This document shows positions 1 through 6,121 of a stretch of 14,168 nt of DNA, piece after piece. Both the position numbers and the translations under genes were made by a program. The first letter of the stretch is position 1. Each line of letters starts with the position of its first letter. This DNA comes from an uncultured Oscillospiraceae bacterium (GTDB lineage Bacteria; Bacillota_A; Clostridia; Oscillospirales; Oscillospiraceae), in the NCBI GenBank assembly GCA_900757695.1, contig CAAEOU010000022.1, positions 1 through 14,168 on the forward strand, in the 5' to 3' direction. The notes beneath the pieces were generated by a model. It had not been told where the DNA came from. It ran no database searches and saw only the letters and a list, made by a program, of their open reading frames with translations.

Positions 1-1
1 C

Positions 2-683
2 TTGATCCTCACAGCGGACTATGAGCGGATGTGCAGCGAGGCAGCCAAAATCGCCAAGGGCAGCCAGACCTGCCTCAGGATTGGATATCTACGCTGCTAT
101 ACGGGCAGCGAATTTCACCGTGCGCTGGAACTGTTTTCTGAAAAGCATCCGGATGTGGATGTGTCAGTTGCTTACGGCAATCACGAGGAACTGTACGCCA
201 TGCTGCGCTCAGAGACGGTGGATCTGGTTCTGAACGACCAGCGGCGGGCGTTTTCGGACGAGTACGTGAATCTGCTTTTGACCACCTGTGAAAGCTATGT
301 GGAGCTTTCTGCACGCAGTCCCCTCTCGCAGCTTTCTCAAATCAGTGCATCGGAGCTGAAAAACACGCCCTGTATTCTGGTGGCCTCTGCGGCACAAAGA
401 GAAACGGAGCAGGAATACTATCAGAACGTTGTTGGGCTTCAGAGCGAATTTCTGTATGCGGAAAACATGGAAGAAGCCCGCCTGATGGTGATTGGGCGCA
501 AGGGCTTTCTTCCCATAGAAGGAAGACCGGTGCTGGCCACTATGGGGCCTCGTTGGTGCGGCTTCCTTTGGTGCGCAGCGGAGAACCGATCCTGCGAAAT
601 TACTGCGCATTCTGGAAAAAGACAACTCCGGCTACTATGTAGAGGAGTTTGCCCAGCTGCTGAAAGCACAATTTACAACGTAA
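2..683 (+). pseudogene. LysR-family regulator, C-terminal part, with two frameshifts
   Basis: The 5' end, including the winged-helix DNA-binding domain, lies outside the window. The visible part reads as a LysR substrate-binding domain: LRIGYLRCYTG, then a segment ending in VDLVLNDQRR, and later ARLMVIGRKGFLPIEG. Around 551-553 the frame slips by one missing base; the homologous reading continues as LVRLPLVRSGEPILRNYCAFW up to 621. It then slips again in a run of five A (616-620, six expected) and continues as DNSGYYVEEFAQLLKAQF to a TAA at 681-683. This three-frame composite matches the usual LysR C-terminus of gut Clostridia. Two single-base losses, one in a homopolymer, could be genuine decay or assembly errors. 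If intact, it would be the natural candidate regulator of the flavodoxin/SDR genes downstream. Confidence 0.8.
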
Positions 684-696
684 ATTACCACTTCAC

Positions 697-735
697 GAAA
701 AGCACTGTCCCCGTTTTGTGTGGGCGGTGCTTTTC
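697..735 (+). terminator. Rho-independent terminator after the LysR gene
   Basis: An inverted repeat of 14 bp (697-710 with 722-735, including some G-T pairs) encloses an 11-nt loop. It starts 13 bases after the LysR stop. The outer arms are GAAAA and TTTTC, so the terminal T-run is inside the 3' arm and the structure could work in both directions. Confidence 0.7.
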
Positions 736-773
736 ATATCAGTTTTACTTATTCAAAAGGCCGAAAACCGAAA

Positions 774-802
774 TTGATTACAGAAGCCCCACGGGCTACA
801 AT
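774..802 (+). promoter_or_regulatory. Sigma-A-type promoter for the flavodoxin/SDR unit
   Basis: TTGATT (774-779) and TACAAT (797-802) are separated by exactly 17 bp. They are followed by a strong ribosome binding site GGGAGGG (811-817) and an ATG at 824. The promoter lies directly after the LysR terminator, so transcription restarts here. Confidence 0.65.
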
Positions 803-823
803 ATGGATCAGGGAGGGATCAAA

Positions 824-994
824 ATGAAAAAACTGTTGATCGTCTATTATTCATGGTCCAATGGAAACACCGAGCGAATCGCTAAGGCGCTTCAACGTGT
901 TGCCGGAGGCGATCTCCTGCAGATCGACACTGCTCGGCCCTATTCCGGCAGTTATAGCGATGCCTGGACCATGAGCGTTAGCGCCCTGCTATAA
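824..994 (+). pseudogene. Truncated flavodoxin-like protein (56 aa)
   Basis: The ORF has a good ribosome binding site and promoter. It begins MKKLLIVYYSWSNGNTERIA, the first beta strand and FMN phosphate-binding loop (S/T-x-x-G-N-T type) of flavodoxin-like proteins, and continues to RPYSGSYSDA. Full-length flavodoxins of this group run to about 150 residues or more. Here homology stops after about 48 residues and an unrelated tail (WTMSVSALL) ends at TAA 992-994. The stop codon overlaps the ribosome binding site of the SDR gene. Without the remaining strands and the isoalloxazine-contacting loops it cannot form a normal flavodoxin. The likely cause is an internal deletion that joined its 5' end to sequence just upstream of the SDR gene. 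It is probably a remnant, possibly kept as a translated leader for the SDR gene. Confidence 0.7.
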
Positions 995-1004
995 GGAGGA
1001 TATT

Positions 1005-1841
1005 ATGAAACCTGTTATGCTTTGGGCCGGTGCCGGACAGATCGGCATGGCCATTGCCCGCCGTGTGGGCACAGGAATGAAAATCGTTGTCGGTGATAAA
1101 AGGTCGGAAAATGCACAGGCCATCGCCCGGACCATGAACGAGGCAGGCTTCGATGTAGTGCCCATGGAGATGGATCTGTCCAGCCGGGAATCCATTCAGG
1201 ACCTCATTACCGAGGGCCAAAAGTACGGCGAAATCAAAATGCTGGTGAATGCTGCAGGCGTGTCTCCCAGTCAGGCCCCGATCGAGGCAATTCTGAAGGT
1301 TGCTCTCTATGGTACGGCGGTGCTGCTGGAGGAAGTGGGCAAGGTCATTGCGCCCGGCGGTGTTGGCGTCACCATATCCAGCCAGTCTGGCTGGCGTATG
1401 CCTGCCCTGACCGTCCAGCAGGATACTCAGCTCGCCACTACCCCCGCAGAGGAGCTGCTTTCTCTGGACTTTCTACAGCCGGAGAACATCCGGGATACCC
1501 TCCACGCCTACCAGCTGGCCAAGCGCTGCAATGAAAAGCGCGTTATGGCGCAGGCCGTAGCGTGGAGCAAGCGTGGTGCTCGGCTCACTGCCATTGCCCC
1601 CGGCATCATTGTCACGCCATTGGCGCTGGACGAATTCAATGGTCCCCGTGGCGATTTCTACAAGAATATGTTTGCCAAGTGTCCCGTCGGCCGCCCCGGC
1701 ACAGCGGACGAGGTGGCAAATGTGGCCGAGCTGCTCATGAGCGACAAAGGTGCGTTTATCAGCGGCTCCACTTTTCTCATTGATGGCGGCGCTACAGCCA
1801 GCTACTATTACGGCCCGCTGAAGCCGGACACGGAGGGGTAA
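1005..1841 (+). CDS. Short-chain dehydrogenase/reductase (SDR)
   Basis: This is a 278-residue NAD(P)-dependent SDR oxidoreductase, probably cytoplasmic. Motifs seen: a Rossmann nucleotide loop GAGQIG (residues 9-14), a conserved Asp in EMDLS (57), NAAG (82-85), a Ser cluster SSQS (125-128), the catalytic YxxxK as Y169-QLA-K173, APGIIVTPL after it, and a C-terminal IDGGA. Some 40 residues separate the Ser cluster from the catalytic Tyr, more than in classical SDRs, because of an insertion (about 137-165). The first glycine loop is AGAGQIG rather than TGxxxGIG. AAGGAGG at 993-999 sits 5 bases before the ATG and overlaps the stop of the truncated flavodoxin, so the two are translationally close. 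The substrate cannot be told from sequence. Confidence 0.88.
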   Translation: MKPVMLWAGAGQIGMAIARRVGTGMKIVVGDKRSENAQAIARTMNEAGFDVVPMEMDLSSRESIQDLITEGQKYGEIKMLVNAAGVSPSQAPIEAILKVALYGTAVLLEEVGKVIAPGGVGVTISSQSGWRMPALTVQQDTQLATTPAEELLSLDFLQPENIRDTLHAYQLAKRCNEKRVMAQAVAWSKRGARLTAIAPGIIVTPLALDEFNGPRGDFYKNMFAKCPVGRPGTADEVANVAELLMSDKGAFISGSTFLIDGGATASYYYGPLKPDTEG

Positions 1842-1887
1842 CGCCCAGCTTGGCCGGGCATCGTTGAACATACCGCACAAGTCGATA

Positions 1888-1913
1888 TCCAGTGTATTCA
1901 AACATGCACTGGA
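1888..1913. promoter_or_regulatory. Dyad upstream of the nitroreductase gene (operator or weak terminator)
   Basis: TCCAGTG and CACTGGA form an inverted repeat, extended to 10 bp by three inner pairs, around the 6-nt loop TCAAAC. There is no T-run after it, so it is a poor terminator for the SDR gene. It overlaps the proposed nitroreductase -35 box at 1910-1915, which fits an operator better. Confidence 0.4.
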
Positions 1914-1938
1914 CATCTGCTTTCCATTTGTGTATCAT
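1910..1938 (+). promoter_or_regulatory. Putative promoter of the nitroreductase gene
   Basis: TGGACA (1910-1915) and TATCAT (1933-1938) are 17 bp apart. The transcript would have a leader of about 70 nt containing a small GC-rich hairpin (1948-1979: CCC/GGG and GTCGG/CCGAC). No known riboswitch class was recognised in this leader. Confidence 0.4.
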
Positions 1939-2018
1939 AATAGTGTTCCCCGTCGGGCTGCAAAGGTGTCCGACCGGGCAGTTTCAATTCACTTGTCATT
2001 CAGAAAGGAAGCGCTGTT

Positions 2019-2552
2019 ATGGAAGCCATGGAAAACATATTAACGCGCAGAAGCGTACGCATTTATAGAGATACGCCTGTTTCCAGAGAAACCTTAGACA
2101 CCATCCTTGCCGCCGCACAGATGGCTCCATCCTGGAAAAACACGCAGACCTCCGGCTATATTGTGATCACCACCCCTGAAATGAAGGCCGCTTTGATGGA
2201 AGCCCTGCCCCCTTACAACGCAAAGACCGTCTCCACTGCGCCGGTGGTCGTCGTAATGACCACCCGAAAAAAACGCTGTGCCTACGAGCGGGACGGCAGC
2301 TTCTCCACAAAGAAGGAGGATCGCTGGGAGATGTTCGATGCGGGCATTGCCTGCCAGACGCTTTGCCTTGCCGCCTGGGCTCAGGGTCTGGGCACCTGCA
2401 TTATGGGCATCTATGACGAGGACAGGGTGCCCACTCTGCTGGACGTGCCGGAAGATCAATACGTCACTGCCATTGTGTCCATGGGCTATCCCGCCGAGAG
2501 TCCCACGGCACCCAAGCGTAAGCCACTGGGGGAAAAAGTTCGCTATATTTGA
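2019..2552 (+). CDS. Nitroreductase-family FMN protein
   Basis: This is a 177-residue protein of the NfsA/NfsB-like nitroreductase superfamily, which uses FMN and NAD(P)H to reduce nitro groups, quinones or related electrophiles. Seen: the N-terminal FMN-phosphate motif RRSVR (residues 10-14) followed by TLDTILAAAQMAPSWKNTQ, a central DAGIACQTLCLAAWAQGLGTC helix and strand, and a C-terminal MGYPAE...PKRKPL with basic residues. It is short for the family, which is typical of the compact clostridial type. The start at 2019 has AAAGGAA (2003-2009); an in-frame ATG at 2028 is a weaker alternative. It has its own promoter, so it is not strictly tied to the SDR. A leftward MerR gene follows, with converging transcription. 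The physiological substrate is unknown. Confidence 0.88.
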   Translation: MEAMENILTRRSVRIYRDTPVSRETLDTILAAAQMAPSWKNTQTSGYIVITTPEMKAALMEALPPYNAKTVSTAPVVVVMTTRKKRCAYERDGSFSTKKEDRWEMFDAGIACQTLCLAAWAQGLGTCIMGIYDEDRVPTLLDVPEDQYVTAIVSMGYPAESPTAPKRKPLGEKVRYI

Positions 2553-2706
2553 CTCATACACCCAATGCCGCAGCTAATATTGTAAGCACGAGGAGGCATC
2601 CCCATCGAAGCCTAAAATTAAAGGGGCCAAATCCATCCGTCAGTTTGCAGGATCACAAATCAGCGCTCAGATGTCATTAACCAAATTTCACAGAGCATAG
2701 CAGTGC

Positions 2707-2732
2707 CCCCGGCAGATCTTGGTCTGCCGGGG
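2707..2732. terminator. Hairpin between the convergent nitroreductase and MerR genes
   Basis: A perfect 10-bp inverted repeat (CCCCGGCAGA at 2707-2716, TCTGCCGGGG at 2723-2732) has a 6-nt loop. It lies 20 bases beyond the MerR stop and 154 bases beyond the nitroreductase stop. T-runs are weak on both sides, so it probably acts as a shared bidirectional terminator of moderate strength. Confidence 0.6.
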
Positions 2733-2752
2733 CTTCCATCACAAATCAATTT

Positions 2753-3364
2753 TTACTTTTTCTCATCATCCAGCATCCGCATGGTCATCAGCACGGATGC
2801 GCCGGGCATGCTTCCGTCCCGAACGCCGGGCTTTGTATGGCACTGCACCAAAGTCGATGCCTGTGTCATGGCCACAGTCTGCTGCCAGTCTGCTTTCCTG
2901 CGCTTCTTGTCCGCATCCTTTCTGCCCAGCTTTTCCTCCAGCTCGTCGATGTACCGGAAATGGGGATGCACGTCATAATAAGGAAGACTCAATTCTGCTG
3001 TAATATCGGAAATCTGTGACGCAAGCTCCGCCGCCGTATCAATGCTCCGCTCTGAGATGACTGCCAGCACCGGCATCAGCCGATCCAGCTCCCGCTTCTC
3101 CAGCTGCATGCGCTGATAGTATTCCGGGAATATCTCATGGACCGGCTGAGCACCGCTCTGCATACCACGGATCTCGTCAATGGTAAAGCGGGCTTTTCTG
3201 AGAACGATTACCTCTCGCAAAAGCTCTGCGTCCTGCTGGGAATACTCCCGAAAATCTCTTCCGTTCCGGTTACTCTTTTCCGGGTGAATCAGGCCCGCAT
3301 CCTCATAGAAGCGGATCGTGCGCTTCGTCAAGCCGGTTATTTCGCTCAATTCTTTGATCTTCAT
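2753..3364 (-). CDS. MerR-family transcriptional regulator
   Basis: This is a 203-residue MerR-type regulator. Residues 1-70 form the winged helix-turn-helix: MKIKELSEITGLTKRTIRFYEDAGLI, then REYSQQDAELLREVIVLRKARFTIDEIRGM. A long helical dimerisation segment follows (QRMQLEKRELDRLMPVLAVI) and then a C-terminal region rich in charged residues, where the inducer would bind. There is no cysteine pattern of a metal sensor. The start at 3364 is preferred over an upstream ATG because GGGGG precedes it by a few bases. The promoter has the elongated 19-bp spacer that MerR proteins act on, with a dyad across it, so autoregulation is likely. The neighbouring nitroreductase, kinase-like and TspO genes are possible further targets, but no comparable operator was found at them. 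Confidence 0.88.
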   Translation of the reverse strand: MKIKELSEITGLTKRTIRFYEDAGLIHPEKSNRNGRDFREYSQQDAELLREVIVLRKARFTIDEIRGMQSGAQPVHEIFPEYYQRMQLEKRELDRLMPVLAVISERSIDTAAELASQISDITAELSLPYYDVHPHFRYIDELEEKLGRKDADKKRRKADWQQTVAMTQASTLVQCHTKPGVRDGSMPGASVLMTMRMLDDEKK

Positions 3365-3392
3365 AAAAACGCCCCCGTTCATCACTTGATTC

Positions 3393-3430
3393 CACTTGAA
3401 CTATAACTTATCCACCAAGTGTAATGTCAA
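3393..3430 (-). promoter_or_regulatory. MerR-type promoter with 19-bp spacer and dyad operator
   Basis: On the minus strand TTGACA (3430-3425) and TATAGT (3405-3400) are separated by 19 bp (3406-3424), the over-long spacing characteristic of promoters activated by MerR-family DNA distortion. A dyad CACTTG/CAAGTG (arms 3393-3398 and 3416-3421, 17 bp apart) spans the spacer and the -10 box. Confidence 0.7.
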
Positions 3431-3511
3431 TTATTCGGGGGCATATTTTTTATTTCAGCAAAACATCCAAATCCAGCCCCTTGTTTTTTACACTTTTGCT
3501 TAGCTTCTCTT

Positions 3512-4057
3512 TTATAATTTGCATTCTATTTCTGTATGGCCGGTGACATCTGACAGAATCATTTTCGAAGCCTCATCCAAGCTCAGCGCCTCTGTCAGAA
3601 TCTTCTCGGGGAGAAATCCGATCATATCCTTCTCCTTCCACCAATCACGCATGGCCTCTTCCCCGAAGTCGGCACGATTGGGCTTTGTCTCATGACGGCG
3701 CAGAGTCTCATCAAATGGAATGTCATAGTAATAAGCATAGATATTCTCTGGGGTATACTCTGACTGTACACAGTGAAACAGGGGCTCGTATGTCTCAGAA
3801 AACAGGATTCCCTCCAGAATGACATATTCGCAATGCTGCCGGCCATACCGCACCAAGTGCATCAGCAGCGGCAGGGCCGGACCATCGCCGGTATCTCGTG
3901 CCCAGAGCATGTCCCGACGGATCACATCCTGAGAAATTACCAGTGTTCCACGTCCCAGCGCATGCTGGAGTTTGTGGGCAAGGGTGGTCTTTCCGCTGCC
4001 AGAATTGCCCCGGAGCAGAATGATCTTGTGTGAACCCGGTGTATTACCTTTGACCAT
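3512..4057 (-). CDS. P-loop kinase-like ATP-binding protein
   Basis: This is a 181-residue single-domain P-loop protein of the AAA_33/uridine-kinase-like type. Walker A is GNSGSGKTT (residues 17-25), preceded by the beta strand IILLR. LVISQDVIRRDML follows, where Asp takes the place of the substrate-binding or base residue seen in small kinases. YVILEGILF is a Walker-B-like strand, and a lid region has IPFDETLRRHETK with several Arg/Lys. Proteins of this kind phosphorylate small molecules, nucleosides or antibiotics, but the substrate cannot be inferred. The start at 4057 is chosen for its GGGGGA site 8 bases upstream; an upstream in-frame ATG at 4096 has no ribosome binding site. It is divergent from the TspO gene, with 70 bases between starts. 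Confidence 0.75.
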   Translation of the reverse strand: MVKGNTPGSHKIILLRGNSGSGKTTLAHKLQHALGRGTLVISQDVIRRDMLWARDTGDGPALPLLMHLVRYGRQHCEYVILEGILFSETYEPLFHCVQSEYTPENIYAYYYDIPFDETLRRHETKPNRADFGEEAMRDWWKEKDMIGFLPEKILTEALSLDEASKMILSDVTGHTEIECKL

Positions 4058-4127
4058 ACGAAATGTCCCCCATTTTCTTGGGCTGTGCGCCCGCATCGCA
4101 GCATATACTCATTTGAGGTGATCTCAC

Positions 4128-4598
4128 TTGAAAAAAATACGTGCCTACTTATTCTGGATCATCATTGCCGAAGCAACAGGGGCCCTTTCCGGCTGGCTCA
4201 TCCGGGACAGCGTTGAACTGTACCGTGAAGTCATCGAGAAGCCGCCACTCTCTCCACCCGCCATACTATTCCCCATCGTCTGGACAATTCTGTACGCAAT
4301 GATGGGCGTTGGCGCCGCAAAAATTGCTCTGTCCGATCCATCGCAGCAGCGTGACAGCAGTCTGCAACTGTTTCTCTGGCAGCTGGCAGTCAATTTTCTC
4401 TGGCCCATATTTTTCTTCCGCATGCAGTGCTTTGGCGGCGCACTGCTCTGGCTGGCTCTGCTGTGGGGGCTGGTGATATGGATGATTCGGTCCTTCCACC
4501 AAGTTTCCACTAGGGCGGCAAAGCTGCAAATTCCATATCTCCTCTGGCTCACATTTGCGGCGTATCTTAATGCTGGGGTGTATCTCCTGAATCCATAA
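4128..4598 (+). CDS. tspO: TspO/MBR family membrane protein
   Basis: This is a 156-residue integral membrane protein with five predicted hydrophobic segments, the length and topology of the TspO/MBR (tryptophan-rich sensory protein, peripheral benzodiazepine receptor) family. Family motifs seen: the KPPLSPPAILFPIVWTILYAMMG stretch at residues 38-60, WQLAVNFLWPIFFF in the middle, and LLWLTFAAYLNAGVYLLN at the end. TspO proteins bind porphyrins and other tetrapyrroles or hydrophobic ligands and act in stress responses or tetrapyrrole handling. The start codon is TTG, with GAGGTG (4115-4120) 7 bases upstream; no better ATG exists before the first membrane segment. It stands alone, divergent from the kinase-like gene. 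No terminator was seen after it. Confidence 0.9.
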   Translation: MKKIRAYLFWIIIAEATGALSGWLIRDSVELYREVIEKPPLSPPAILFPIVWTILYAMMGVGAAKIALSDPSQQRDSSLQLFLWQLAVNFLWPIFFFRMQCFGGALLWLALLWGLVIWMIRSFHQVSTRAAKLQIPYLLWLTFAAYLNAGVYLLNP

Positions 4599-4887
4599 GC
4601 CCTTTTCCCCATTCCATACCATGCCCACACGCTGCCTCCGCAGCAGTCTCCCATAACGAACATTCTATCGATGATTACATCATAGCACAGGGATAAAAAG
4701 ACTGTCAACGAAAGGAGCATAACTCTTAGTGTCTCTGCACTTCACATCTTTTGTAAATTTTGTGCGGTCAGCCTCAATGCTCCGGACAGTGCTAAATCCC
4801 GGAATTGGTGTAAAAAATTATGATGATAAGCTGCCCTTTGACAGTCTCAGTAGCCCCCGTTATCCCCCCACCGTAGCGTATTTATGC
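4599..4887. other. Gene-poor intergenic stretch
   Basis: Nothing convincing was seen in this roughly 290-base stretch between tspO and the tRNA-Ala remnant. A GTG-initiated ORF starting at 4729 runs through the tRNA antisense strand and ends in SGIEPLTS, a familiar artefact of translating tRNA complements, so it is not annotated. Confidence 0.6.
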
Positions 4888-4922
4888 AAAAACACCGGAA
4901 ATCATGCGATTTCCGGTGTTTT
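4888..4922 (-). terminator. Rho-independent terminator of the tRNA-Ala gene
   Basis: A perfect 13-bp inverted repeat (4891-4903 with 4908-4920), extendable by A-T pairs to 15 bp, has the tight loop GCAT. It is followed on the minus strand by a T-run. It directly abuts the CCA end of the tRNA fragment, marking this as the original chromosomal 3' side of the tRNA gene. Confidence 0.85.
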
Positions 4923-4966
4923 GGTGGAGATAAGCGGGATCGAACCGCTGACCTCTTGAATGCCAT
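4922..4966 (-). tRNA. 3' half of tRNA-Ala(GGC), remnant split at the anticodon loop
   Basis: Read on the minus strand, the order is: a 7-nt anticodon loop ATGGCAT (4966-4960, anticodon GGC), the 3' anticodon stem TCAAG (4959-4955), variable loop AGGTC, T arm AGCGG-TTCGATC-CCGCT (4949-4933), acceptor strand TATCTCC, discriminator A and encoded CCA (4924-4922). The expected 5' anticodon stem CTTGA is absent: GCTCC stands there instead, and no D arm or 5' acceptor strand follows upstream. The fragment cannot give a functional tRNA. The break coincides with the edge of the 7-nt anticodon loop, a known crossover site for tyrosine integrases. A complete tRNA-Ala(GGC) is expected at the other end of the inserted DNA. 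Confidence 0.85.
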
Positions 4967-5175
4967 GGAGCCCCAACATGAAAATAGGTTGAAATAGTTT
5001 GAAATAATATACAATTTGATCGTTTTAACCAGCTTTTTTGTTTCAAAAAATCTAATGATTTTATGGTGTTTTGATATGTTTCGCTGTCATTCTGGTCAAA
5101 ATTCTGGTCAAATTCGTATTCGCTGTTTCGGAGGATTCTGCATGTCATCGTATCGAAAGGAACAGGAGGTTTTAC
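4967..5175. mobile_element. Putative att-proximal end of an integrative element
   Basis: To the right of the split tRNA the DNA is clearly more AT-rich than its surroundings. It carries two pairs of short direct repeats: TTGAAATA at 4989 and 4999 (10 bp apart, one helical turn) and ATTCTGGTCAAA twice in tandem at 5089-5112. Such repeats beside a tRNA junction resemble integrase arm-binding sites. No integrase gene is in the window. The minus strand here could encode the tail of one (DQNFDQN), but this is speculative. Confidence 0.45.
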
Positions 5176-5481
5176 ATGAATACACAACAGTCCAGTGCAT
5201 CCCCCGGAATCTGGGGGATGCGGCATGCAGCGTTTCTCAGGCAGTATCAGCATAGTACCTACGTGACACTGCTGGCGTCCGGGGATCTGGATGACTACCT
5301 TGCAGGAATCGACGTGTGCGCCACAGAGATGGCGGAGAAGCTCACAGAGCGCCTCATAGCGGAGCGCGGAATTACTGAAGCGCTCAAACGGGATGATCCG
5401 GTTCGTTGGGTGCAGGAAATGAATTCTGTGAAGGCAGCCGTCCGGGAGATCGTTTGTGCAGAAATAATTGGCGTGGGATAA
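5176..5481 (+). CDS. tnpV: TnpV-family transposon-encoded protein
   Basis: This 101-residue protein matches the TnpV family of small proteins carried by clostridial transposons and conjugative elements (named in Tn4451). Seen: an N-terminal aromatic/basic segment (MRHAAFLRQYQ), YVTLLASGDLDDYLAGID, and the C-terminal pattern ITEALKRDDPVRWVQEMNSVKAAVREIV, with the conserved ALK-x-DP-x-x-W-x-x-x-MN core. The start at 5176 has an AGGAGGT site 5 bases upstream. The first dozen residues are unlike most family members. Its molecular role is not established, but it is a reliable marker of mobile DNA and agrees with the tRNA scar at 4922-4966. A strong hairpin follows directly. Confidence 0.82.
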   Translation: MNTQQSSASPGIWGMRHAAFLRQYQHSTYVTLLASGDLDDYLAGIDVCATEMAEKLTERLIAERGITEALKRDDPVRWVQEMNSVKAAVREIVCAEIIGVG

Positions 5482-5484
5482 TGC

Positions 5485-5520
5485 GTGGGGGTGCTCCGGT
5501 AAATGCCGGGGTGCCCCCAC
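5485..5520. terminator. Strong hairpin after tnpV
   Basis: A 15-bp stem (5485-5499 with 5506-5520, including three G-T pairs) with loop TAAATG starts 3 bases after the tnpV stop. T-runs on either side are weak. It also lies at the downstream end of the leftward flavoenzyme unit and may terminate both. Confidence 0.65.
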
Positions 5521-5545
5521 ACAATCTGTTACCCTTTTAAGCCTC

Positions 5546-5692
5546 TTATATCAGATTTCCTTCGTTCCAATCCGCCCGCAAGCGCAGTCCGATCTCGTGA
5601 TTGGTCTCTTCCATTTCAGCATAGCGGCCTAATGGGGTTTTGTCTACCGCCAAACAGGGATTCCAGCCTAAAGGTTTTATGTGAGAATCTTC
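5546..5692 (-). other. Possible C-terminal coding remnant (48 codons)
   Basis: On the minus strand one frame is open for 48 codons and ends at TAA 5546-5548. It contains KPLGWNPCLAV and GRYAEMEETNHEIGLRLRAD, a composition typical of real protein. It overlaps the 3' end of the small beta protein in another frame by 16 bases and has no start codon with a ribosome binding site. It may be the tail of a disrupted gene at the element/operon junction. The family was not recognised. Confidence 0.25.
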
Positions 5693-6108
5693 TTACCGTA
5701 GACCAGATTGGGGAAACCTTTGCCGCCGCCCACAGAGATAACACCTTCAATGTCGCCGTTGGAGTCGATTCGGGCGGCAACCTCCCAGCGGCCAGGACCG
5801 GCATTGAAATCCACCTTGAAAAAGTTGTCTCCTGTGTAGTAGCCGCTGTTGATTGTTGTGCCGCCGGCATCACCGGACAGAGTTCCATCCGGGTTCGGTG
5901 TGAAGTGAAAAGTCATTTCCCCCTCGAAGAAGTTCTCTCCGGGCGTTCCGTGATCCTTCAATTCTACAGCAGGCGTCTTCTCCATAGAACCGCCGGGAGC
6001 AGTTGGACCACCGGGAGCAGTTGGGCCACCGGGAGGTTCCCCCATGCCGTGCACCAAGGCAGGACAAGGAATCCACATTTTTACATAATAGGTTCCTGAA
6101 ACCGACAT
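5677..6108 (-). CDS. Small predicted beta-barrel protein, last gene of the flavoenzyme unit
   Basis: This is a 143-residue protein of unrecognised family. It starts MSVSGTYYVKMWIP with no signal peptide, then has a collagen-like Pro/Gly linker made of repeated GGPTAP (residues about 23-40). A C-terminal region of about 95 residues alternates hydrophobic strands and Gly/Asn turns (FFEGEMTFHF, NSGYYTGDNFFKVDF, GRWEVAARIDSNGDIEGVI). This suggests a lipocalin-like or similar antiparallel beta barrel. AAGGAG lies 5 bases before the chosen ATG. It starts 13 bases after the beta-helix gene stop, so the two are almost certainly cotranscribed. It lacks the conserved Thr motif of covalent-FMN domains, so it is not an obvious electron-transfer subunit. 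A role in ligand binding or complex assembly is a guess. Confidence 0.75.
   Translation of the reverse strand: MSVSGTYYVKMWIPCPALVHGMGEPPGGPTAPGGPTAPGGSMEKTPAVELKDHGTPGENFFEGEMTFHFTPNPDGTLSGDAGGTTINSGYYTGDNFFKVDFNAGPGRWEVAARIDSNGDIEGVISVGGGKGFPNLVYGKKILT
5990..6040 (-). repeat. 18-bp tandem repeat encoding GGPTAP
   Basis: Two near-identical 18-bp units (5990-6007, 6008-6025) and a partial third (6026-6040) lie inside the small beta-protein gene. They encode the Pro/Gly linker. Unit copy number could vary between strains. Confidence 0.75.
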
Positions 6109-6121
6109 ACAAACTCCTTTC

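Noticed and set aside
2553..2700. 40-codon plus-strand frame after the nitroreductase (KGAKSIRQFAGS...)
   Set aside because: It has no start codon with a ribosome binding site and no recognised family; it is too short to support.
3455..3502. AGCAAAA/TTTTGCT inverted repeat after the kinase-like gene
   Set aside because: The stem is only 7 bp with a loop of about 30 bases and no good T-run, too weak to call a terminator.
4729..4959. GTG-started 76-codon ORF on the plus strand
   Set aside because: Its C-terminus (SGIEPLTS) comes from translating the complement of the tRNA-Ala fragment, a well-known artefact. No convincing protein family was recognised.
4882..5520. 212-codon minus-strand ORF across tnpV and the tRNA
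   Set aside because: It is antisense to tnpV and reads through the tRNA and its terminator. Only the DQNFDQN part is of interest, as a possible integrase tail.
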